NCBI GenBank assembly: GCA_024336345.1
Contig: JANFOG010000015.1
Location: 372,001-436,000, forward strand
Length of the DNA stretch: 64,000 nucleotides
Source: Mariannaea sp. PMI_226
Taxonomy: Eukaryota > Ascomycota > Sordariomycetes > Hypocreales > Nectriaceae
Direction: 5' to 3'
Below the pieces are notes generated by a model. It had not been told where the DNA came from. It worked only from the letters and a program-made list of their open reading frames with translations, and did no database searches. Both the position numbers and the translations under genes were made by a program. The first letter of the stretch is position 1; each line of letters starts with the position of its first letter. Shown piece by piece: positions 56,180-64,000 of the stretch.

Positions 56180-58914
56180 ATGTCCGTTTCCGGGAACAAG
56201 AATCCTTACCAGACCGTCGGAGATCTTCTAAGCAATGTCAACAACTTCAAGATCATCGAGTCGACCCTGCGCGAGGGCGAGCAGTTCGCCAACTCCTACT
56301 TCACCAGAGAAACTAAGATCAAGATGTCAGCAACATGCCCTTCTCCGCTCTTCCCGTCTCCCACCGAGACTGACATACCACCGTTTTGCACAGTGCTACA
56401 ATGCTCGACGATTTCGGTGTAGACTACATTGAGCTCACCAACCCAGCAGCCAGTCCTGTGAGTTTTTTGCCCTCATTGGCTGCTTGCTGGATCGTTCCCG
56501 ACTAATCAACCATAGCAATCTCGCGAGGATTGTGAAGCCATCTGCAAGCTCGGCCTCAAGGTAAGCACCCCCCCATTGACCCCGAATTAGACCGCACAAA
56601 GCTCACTGATATCATTGTAGGCCAAGATCTTGACCCGTTTGTCTTCCCCTTTCGTTCCATATCTATAGTATATATTCTAACAGGCATCCAAGACACGAGA
56701 TGTACCATTGAGGCAAGTCCCCTCCACGTCTCAACTTATCCTTGCTTGAACGCCGCTAACAGGTTTCCAGGACGCCAAGCTTGCTGTATGCTCTCTAATC
56801 CCCGAACCGAATTGCGATGCGATTTTCTAACCCTTCAAAGTGTGACTGCGGTGTCGATGGTGTCGACGTTGTCATCGGAACCTCTCGTGAGCACAAGCCC
56901 AAATCTTCATCTGTGCCCATGGGCGATCTGACTCACAAACGCTAGAATTTCTCCGCGAGCATTCTCTTGGCGGAAAGGATATGGTAGCCATCACTAAGCA
57001 AGCTATCGAAGTTATCGAGTATATCAAGAGGTTTGTATACTGTCAATCTCCCGTTAGACTTGGAAGCTAACACGTTCTCCAGCCGAGGTTGCGAGGTTCG
57101 CTTCTCAAGTGAAGATTCTTTCCGGTTCGTACACTCTCTTTCTCCCAATATGTAAAGCCGACCCCTTTGCCAATTGAGCTCCCCCGACCTGGCACGAAGA
57201 ATTCTGGACATTACAACATCATAATCGACGATTTCTGCAAGATGACGAAACCGAAATATCTACCCAGATTTCTGTTACGCTTTTCTACCCGACAACGGCC
57301 AATCTAAAGACGTTTCGAAAAAGAAAAAAAATTTACTGTCAATCACCTCCAGAGCATTCGCTGCGCCGACTCTAGCAGAGAGGGAAATTTCTTGATCGGC
57401 GTTTTCTCTACACAATCAACGATTGGGCCTCTTGTGTTATCGGCTACGGAGGAGTTGGAAGGGGTCGGCTGGCTAATCTCCAATATTCTGTTGCTAACAC
57501 ATACAAAAGATCTGACTTGGTTGACCTGCTCTCCATCTACCGCGCTGTCAGCAATGCCGGTGTTGGTCGTGTAGGTGTCGCTGATACTGTTGGTTGTGCT
57601 TCTCCCCGACAAGTTTACGTAAGTCCTCTAATTTGTATGTTTGATTGTCTTGCTTGTACTGACTATCCACAGGACCTCGTGAGAACTCTCCGAGGATGTG
57701 TCTCGACCGATATCGAAGTTCACGTGTGTTTTCTCTGATACAGTATTTAACGGAGCACTTGAACTAATCTGACTCAGTTCCACGACGATACGGGCTGCGC
57801 TGTGGCAAATGCCTTCACTGCCCTTGAGGCTGGTGCGACACGTAAGTCCATTGTCTTTCACTGATCCAACTTACTTGACTTTCAAAAAGACATAAAAACC
57901 ATTTTTATGCCTGATATGCACCTCTCTAGAATAGAATCTGGGACATCGTCATTCACCACTTGAGCCTAGGCTAATTCTTTTTGCAATACAGACGTCGACA
58001 CATCCGTGCTTGGAATTGGAGAGCGAAATGGTATCACTCCTATGGGCGCGCTGTAAGTTGATCTCTTTTGAGAGTGAAGAATTGGCCATGTACTGACCAG
58101 ATATTTGCAGCATGGCTAGAATGATGCCTACCAGCAGAGACTACATCCTCTCCAAGTACAAGCTCCATAAGCTCAAGGCTATCGAAGACTTCGTCGCTGA
58201 GGCAGTTGAGGTAAGTGTCCTCGTCTTCAGATCCAGCAATAACCATTTTTGCAAGTCATGAAACTGACAGTATCTTCAGATCAACGTGCCATTCAACAAC
58301 CCCATCACTGGTAAGTCACTTCACCTTTACTATTGCAGATTTTTGGAGTATGCTAATAACCATCGTAGGCTTTTGCGCCTTCACTCACAAGGTATAATCG
58401 ACAAAGTCTGACTTTTCTGCTTGTATAGACTAACGCAATATCAGGCCGGTATTCACGCCAAGGCCATTCTCAACTCACCATCCACATATGAGATTCTCAA
58501 GCCCGAGGACTTCGGTCTATCAAGGCAAGTTATACTCGTCATACTTCGTGTTTTCAAACTACTAACAAATTCTACAGATAGTAAGCTATGACACAGGTGA
58601 TACCCTGATTTCTTTTTCAAAACTAACCATTATTCAAGTGTGCACTTCGCATCTAGGCTTACTGGCTGGAATGCCATCAAGAGTCGAGTTGACCAGCTTG
58701 GTCTCAAGATGACTGATGACCAGATCAAGGAAGTGTAAGTTTTATCCGTTTTCGTGATATAACTCAGGCTATTGACAATCAACTTTCCAGTACCGCCAAG
58801 ATCAAGCAGATGGCTGATATTCGACCCCTCGCAATCGACGATACCGACTCAATTATTCGCTCGTTCCACCTTGAGTTGCAAGACGGAGCAGATGGTCAAA
58901 AGGCGCAAAACTAG
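56180..58914 (+). CDS. homocitrate synthase, 20 exons
   Basis: Condenses 2-oxoglutarate with acetyl-CoA to homocitrate, the first step of fungal lysine synthesis. 406 residues after joining exons ending or starting at 56325/56394, 56457/56516, 56560/56621, 56636/56693, 56712/56771, 56785/56841, 56886/56946, 57030/57083, 57124/57510, 57618/57673, 57723/57778, 57841/57992, 58052/58111, 58210/58279, 58309/58369, 58391/58445, 58524/58578, 58580/58639 and 58734/58791; every phase fits. Active-site features: [11 protein letters not shown] (28-36), metal-binding HFHDDTG (213-219), [11 protein letters not shown], and [15 protein letters not shown]. Introns at 56713 and 58525 begin with GC. Exons 4-6 are 16, 20 and 15 nt, and exon 18 is the triplet ATA. 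Intron 9 is 385 nt. The N-terminus is shorter than in some homologues. It may be a paralogue serving the neighbouring isomerase. Confidence 0.88.
58578..58580 (+). other. 3-nt microexon of homocitrate synthase
   Basis: ATA lies between an acceptor (CTAAC...TTCTACAG) and a donor (GTAAGC). Joined to the exons ending AG at 58524 and starting TGTGCAC at 58639, it gives Arg333-Tyr334 in [14 protein letters not shown], the conserved family sequence. Skipping it would give Ser in place of Arg-Tyr. Confidence 0.75.
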
Positions 58915-60170
58915 GAAAGGGGAGCATAACAGAGTTCAGCTTGTTAGACGAGCAACTAAAAAGTGATTTTTTTTTGTTTAAGGATAATTGAAAGAGCCCT
59001 GAATGAGGGTATTGGCATTGTGGCAGGGTTGAGCGACCATGGTAGACGCATCTACCTCTCGACTCTTTCGACAGGAAGATGGCTCTTACATGGCGCAAGT
59101 ATAGAATGGAGCTTAGAAGAGATGCATTGCTCCAGCTTAAGTTGGAAAAGATTCTCTTAAAAATCCTGCTATAAATGAAAGATACAGCCCTTGAATTTTA
59201 TTACATGCCTATTGGGATACAATTTGAAAGAAAAGAAGTCTGAGCGAGTCTTGTTACGCAGTATTTTCTTCCGCTCACAGACTAGTTGGTGACACTGAAT
59301 GAAGAGGCTCTAAACTCGAGGAGCTTAATCTCTTTAATTTCCGGAGGCCCAGAGACTGTAGATATGGACGTATACTATCTAAGAGGAGAATTTGACAGGA
59401 TCCGAGATTTGGTCTCCAGAGCCATGTATCACAGGCTTCAGAGGTGGTATCTGGAAAGATTCAAGAGACACATTATTTGGCTCACAACTTGAGACACCAA
59501 ACTAATGACCGATATCTGAAAGGCCATATCTATTCCTCCAGTAGGAGTGCACACACCACATGAGTCTCTCAGTCACAGTGGGTGTAATAACACTACTCGG
59601 CGTGTTGAAGGGCCTAGATACTGCTTCCGAGAGCTGCGTTTATTGCTCGAGCTACATAAAAACACAGATGGAAATACTTTGGCTCCAATTACATCTATAC
59701 TTTGTTATTGTTCCTACTACTGAATACGGCAGGTCTATGCCTGACCTAGCTAGATGTTCATCTTCATCTGTTGCCGCAACAGTTCCCCATTGAGTGGCCA
59801 ATGATTGCATCACTGACATACCACACTTTTATTCATGAATTCGCCTAAAGCTACAAGCACACCAGAACTCCGATTCAACCACGATATAACTATTGAAAGG
59901 GTGTCAGAATATATTTTTAATGTTAGTACATTTCCTTTGTCATAGTATTCTTCACTTTCTGTCCCTACAAACATGCAGTTCATACGCTTCTTAATGTTGG
60001 TTTAGTTTATGTCATCCTAAGCCACTTCACAACTTACCCCATATATATCCTATAAGTAGACTACCCCTTCCTGCTACCAAAGTAAGTTGCTGGCTTCACA
60101 TTCCGATACATTCGCTATTAGTAGCCGGATTTAGTTACAGCTTCAGTCAGATCAGTCTTGTCTTTTCCGA
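58915..60170. other. intergenic, no gene supported
   Basis: Convergent 3' regions of homocitrate synthase and the PrpF gene. Short frames at 59286-59492 and 59560-59793 have no recognisable homology. Confidence 0.5.
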
Positions 60171-61674
60171 TTACAGATAGAAGCAGACATTCCCCTCAAA
60201 CAGCCTCCTCGCTGTCCTTGAAATGACGCATCTCTCCACCTCCACTCGCGGTGACAATTGATCCCCTTGGTTGCCTAAACAATACCTCGTAACAACCTCA
60301 ACCTCCATAAGGCCGGATGAGTGCTCAATTTTCACTGTCTGTGCAGCGTCACGGTTGCGAGATTGTCTCTCTGCATCACTTCCCACCCATACCCTTTCTT
60401 CTGCACTTGTCCCGTCCGCGTTTATCTTCTTATCGTCTAGAGATACCGGACTCGGTGTTCTAGACGGGGTCGGTAGCTGCTGTGCCTCGACCATGTGCGT
60501 GCCCAAGGTTGCAAGACGGTTCGGTACCGTGCCGGGGAGACACACGCCCCCGCCAAGACACACAGCTCCTGTCAGCTGCAGTGATGGGTGCGGCTTACCC
60601 ATGCTGAACGAGCGAACTCTGATGTCGGCCTTGCCATCCAGCGCAGGCCATAGAAACGCGATTTTGGGGGTACCGCGAACCTGTGCTGCGGCGGCAATGG
60701 AGTCTGCGAGGCCCATGCACACAGCGCCCTTGCGGCGGATGGACTCGACCAGAGATAGATACAGAGCATCATCGCGAGTTGGGTCCTGGAACTCGAATGG
60801 AAGAGTTGAGGCATCGACCAGGATGAAGGGGTTTGCCACATCGAGTAGGGTTGCACGTACGGTGAATGGCTCAGTATTCCCAGTTTCGGTGACATGTATC
60901 GAGAGATAGTCGCAGGGATTGCCAGTTGGAAATAGTTGGCCAGTCATGCTACCTGCAGGGTCCATAAATGCAACCTTCATCTCGCTCCCAGTTATGCCGC
61001 GCAGGCCAGGCATAGCGTAATTTCCATTTTCTTGGACATGGCCATTGTCGTCGACCTCGACCGTCTCAACGATAGTTCTCTCAGTGTTGGTGTTGAAGAT
61101 GCGAACATCAACCTAAAAACCATTTGTCAGTCTGTTGACAGTAAGATAAAAGAAAAAAAAAGCTCGATACGAAGGAACAATATGGAATAAGTGCTACCTT
61201 GTTAGTTTCACCACTCTTCGGCCGTTGGACCAGCCCTTCTTGGATCGCAAAAGGGCCAACACCAGATGCCATATTCCCACAATTCCCACTCAAGTCTACT
61301 TTCCCACCACCGACCGATACCTGCGCAAAGGTGTAGTCAACATCAACACTCTCCCTAGCTGATCTGCCTACAACAGCTACTTTGGATGTGGTGGAGCTGG
61401 CACCGCCGACGCCGTTTAGTTGGCGAGAGTCGCCTCCCATGGCAGCAAGTAAAGGGCCGATCCATTGTGTTTGATCTACGGGCAGATACTCCCGCTTTAT
61501 GAATAGTCCCTTTGAAGTCCCTGCCCGCATCCATACAGCAGGAATAGTATGCTTGGTCATGGGCTGTTGAGGCATTGCTGCAGGGTAGGCGAAGAGGTGG
61601 TTTGTTAGGTGCTCCGGGATACGTGATATCTCAAAGGCAAGCGTCGCAAGACGGCTTACAGGGGAAACTCTCAT
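60171..61674 (-). CDS. PrpF-family isomerase
   Basis: Two exons, 61198-61674 and 60171-61112, giving 472 residues; the 85-nt intron has GTAGCA and TTTTTAG with phase kept. It belongs to the PrpF/methylitaconate isomerase family (diaminopimelate-epimerase-like fold, two similar halves). Visible motifs are PAVWMRAGTSKGLFI, GGDSRQLNGVGGASSTTSKV, SGNCGNMASGVGPFA in the first half and MDPAGSMTGQLFPTGN and NPFILVDAS in the second. Relatives isomerise double bonds in tricarboxylates such as 2-methylaconitate or oxalomesaconate. The first 30 residues (MRVSPVSRLATLAFEISRI) are basic/hydrophobic and could be a mitochondrial presequence. A Ser/Pro/Asp insertion (about 380-420) is unusual. It neighbours homocitrate synthase and a regulator. 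Confidence 0.9.
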
Positions 61675-62331
61675 GTGCTTCTGAGTTGCAGCCAATAAAT
61701 TTGTAACCTTGAAAGCAAAGTTGTAATAAAATCGCGTAGTAAGAAGGTATGATTATGGTATGCAAGTTCAATGAGGGATTGGATGAGGTGAATGGCGCAT
61801 GCGGGGAGCGACACGATGAGGAATTAATAAATGATTTTGGAAACCCGGATTTTTAAGAGAAGATTTCCATGGGAATGACAGGAATAAATTCCATAAAGTG
61901 TGAAGTAGGTGGACCTGAAGATCAATTTCCTCCCGCATTGTGAACATCTGGCTGCAAAGTCATTACGCTGACACGATGAAGGAAGTGGACTGGGTCAACA
62001 GACGGAGATATGCCCACTTGAAGGGTTGTGGTCATTCCCGCGGGTAGAAAAAAGCCCTTCCGCGGGATCAATTAGCTCTGCCCAAAACTACCCGCTGACT
62101 GGGATAGCCCATCTATCCCACGGGACAGCACTTTTAGGGCGGCTTTCCATCCTCACTACGGGACGTTGGATCGCCGCTGGATGGGGCAAATCTTGCGGAA
62201 ATGGGCATCGGAGGTAAGAATTAAATGTACGATTCAGGGGTTCTACGGATGTTTCGTCTAATAGAGGTCTTCATCGAAGATCTAGACAGCTGAGAGTTGA
62301 CCTCAATAGTAAAGCTCTTTTTTCTGGTTGG
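61675..62331. other. promoter region of the PrpF gene
   Basis: Contains a GC-rich patch at about 62035-62200 with two CCGCGG palindromes and an inverted repeat; no coding region supported. Confidence 0.55.
62037..62065. promoter_or_regulatory. paired CCGCGG palindromes
   Basis: CCCGCGGG at 62037-62044 and CCGCGG at 62060-62065, 363-392 bp before the PrpF start. CGG/CCG half-sites are typical for Zn2Cys6 dimers, and one such factor is encoded next door. Nearby TGGGATA and TATCCCA form a 7-bp inverted repeat (62100-62120). Confidence 0.4.
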
Positions 62332-64000
62332 CTACATTGACTCCCAGTCGACGACTTGGAAGCTATCTAGAGCTGAGCCATTAAACCCGAAAAGCAAATC
62401 ATCAACAGAACTAGTTCCGACCATGGCGTCCATGCTGGGATTTTGCCAAGCGGCTACTGGAGCTGCATCATCATGGCTGGTGTTATTATTGTGGTCCCTA
62501 GCCTGCGAAGGCATCACCGTTGCAGTACCGTACTGCATTGGCTGTCCAGTCTGAATTGAAGCAGCGTGTGATGCTGCCGCTGTTGTTGATGATGATAGTA
62601 ATGAGTTGTCATGCTGCTGTAGTAACGGATTCAAGGGCTGAACCATGCCGTTTCTTTGGCCGTATTGTTCACCAACTTCACGGACAAAGCTCTGCATGAT
62701 CTCATCAATATTGAGCCAGTTATCACTAGGGGAGCCAGCCGGCTGGCCATTGCTCTGCGGGCCGGAGGGCGGACGAGCATCAACCCCTTGAGCTGGGCCG
62801 GATGATCCAACCGTTGGCATCGGCAAAGGTTCTGTCTCCTTGTCAACGTGAATCCGCAAGCCTTCCTCTCCTTCGTCAATGGAGACTCCAAGACGCTTCA
62901 TCAGATTCCTGATGACAAGATTCGCCCTCCTGACTGCCCAGTTTGTCGCTTGGTTTTCACGAAAGACGGCAAGACAGGTCTCAAGACTACGATGTTCTTT
63001 GGATGCATGTTCACGCTTGGCTGCGATGCGTGTATGGATTGTTGCCGCCACGTATGTGGCGTACGAGATTAAATATGGAGCCCGTCGGACCGAAAAGGCT
63101 CGGTCGTATGCCCGGAGAAGAAAGACAATATTAGAAGCTGCTGAGGCACACTCGATGAATGAGTTGACTGAGATGGAGCGCGACATGTTGTGGAGGTGAC
63201 CGTCTGCGACAAAAGGTCGGTGGAGAAGTATAATTAGTACGTAGTACATTGCACTGGGGAGAGGCTCTTATGTTAGCTGGGTAAAACACTTTTCGTGACC
63301 TTTCTGGGCTTGATGGGAGGGGACCCTACTGTAAGCTCAGGACGTGAGGAGGAGGACATGGAGTTTGATTACCCCGGGTAGTGTTCATGGCCAGGTGTGG
63401 AGGCAATGCATCACTCCAAGTGGTAAGCTTTGAGTGGAGGCTCTGAAGCATCTTGGATAGATCTGATAGGCTCCCATTAAAAATGCGTTCAGTATATATG
63501 CTGCTGAGGATGTCGCTCATCACTACCGACAACTTGCACAGCTGAGTAAAAGTCGAGACACTATAGGCTGCTGAGCCTGGATAGGGGTTGGGCTGGGTCG
63601 TGTAAGCAAACGGCTCCCAGTACTCAAATTCTTCAAAGGTGTCGAAGAATTTGATTGGAACCAAGGCATCCAACTCCCTTAGGGTCGCTGGACGCCCCTG
63701 ATAGAGGCTCTGGATCTTGTCGACGACTAGCAAAAAATAGAGTCGGATAAAAACACGTTAGCCGGGCTGGTTCGTTCTTGAGTGATGATTGAAGTTGAAT
63801 GATTTTGGTTAGGGAATATATACCAAAAGCTCCCCAAAACACTCGCCGTCTGATCTCGACGTCTTCGTCTGATAACTTCTTTGTGCTTGTCCTGTCAGTA
63901 ACATCAACGTGAATTCCCAGGTCAATAATCATTCGAAATGCTAAGCCAGAGTAGAGCCAAGCGGCGTTCCGCTCATCGCCCAACGCGAAGAGGGAATTCG
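62332..64000 (-). CDS. fungal-specific transcription factor domain protein (5' partial)
   Basis: The right edge cuts the N-terminus. Three exons are visible: 63824-64000, 63330-63726 and 62332-63253; the introns are 97 nt (GTATAT...GCTAG) and 75 nt (GTAGGG...CCCAG). The visible part is the fungal_trans middle domain: AWLYSGLAFRMIIDLGIHVD, EIRRRVFWGAF, then LHAMYYVLIILLHRPF across the second junction. The C-terminal 150 residues are Gln/Asn/Ser/Gly-rich, resembling an activation region, and end DSFQVVDWESM. Zn2Cys6 fingers would be expected upstream, beyond the window. It lies directly upstream of the PrpF gene on the same strand and may regulate it. Confidence 0.87.

Noticed and set aside
59286..59793. 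Two short plus-strand frames
   Set aside because: No homology and no start context; left as intergenic.

Overview
This window is from a filamentous ascomycete (Pezizomycotina). The evidence is short GT-AG introns (about 45-130 nt) with CTAAC/CTGAC branch points, a PTH11-like fungal rhodopsin-fold receptor, Zn2Cys6 regulators, a STAND/NLR protein with a SesB-like hydrolase head, an alpha-aminoadipate-pathway homocitrate synthase, and dispersed 5S rRNA genes. A Sordariomycete, perhaps Hypocreales, fits best, but that is inference. I joined exons by hand from splice signals and reading phase.

Layout: 0-5.3 kb holds a receptor cut by the window edge, a 4-coumarate-CoA-ligase-like enzyme whose peroxisomal signal lies on a second exon, and a short-chain dehydrogenase. 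5.3-11 kb has no gene I can support. 11-15.1 kb holds a divergent pair that looks sphingolipid-related: a GT32 MIPC-synthase-like mannosyltransferase and an Aur1/Ipt1-type PAP2 membrane protein. 18.5-31.5 kb is a sparse run: a PD-(D/E)XK-type protein, a GNAT acetyltransferase, a tectonin-like/coiled-coil protein, a DUF427 protein, an NmrA-like reductase and an unknown S/T-rich protein.

31.8-50 kb looks like an accessory region: a SesB-NB-ARC-TPR NLR, MITE-like elements with TCCCTTT ends and TA target sites, a small secreted cysteine-rich protein, a split small gene, a secretory-type lipase, two 5S rRNA copies, a six-exon Zn2Cys6 factor behind a triplicated composite promoter element, and a zinc-finger/PNP_UDP NLR-head pseudogene next to the MITEs. 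50.6-54.2 kb holds a type II membrane glycosyltransferase-like protein and a DUF7924-type protein.

56-64 kb holds a homocitrate synthase with 20 exons, including an apparent 3-nt microexon and two GC-AG introns, then a PrpF-family isomerase and a fungal_trans regulator cut by the right edge. These three may form a small tricarboxylate metabolism cluster.

No tRNA, CRISPR array or intact autonomous transposon was recognised.
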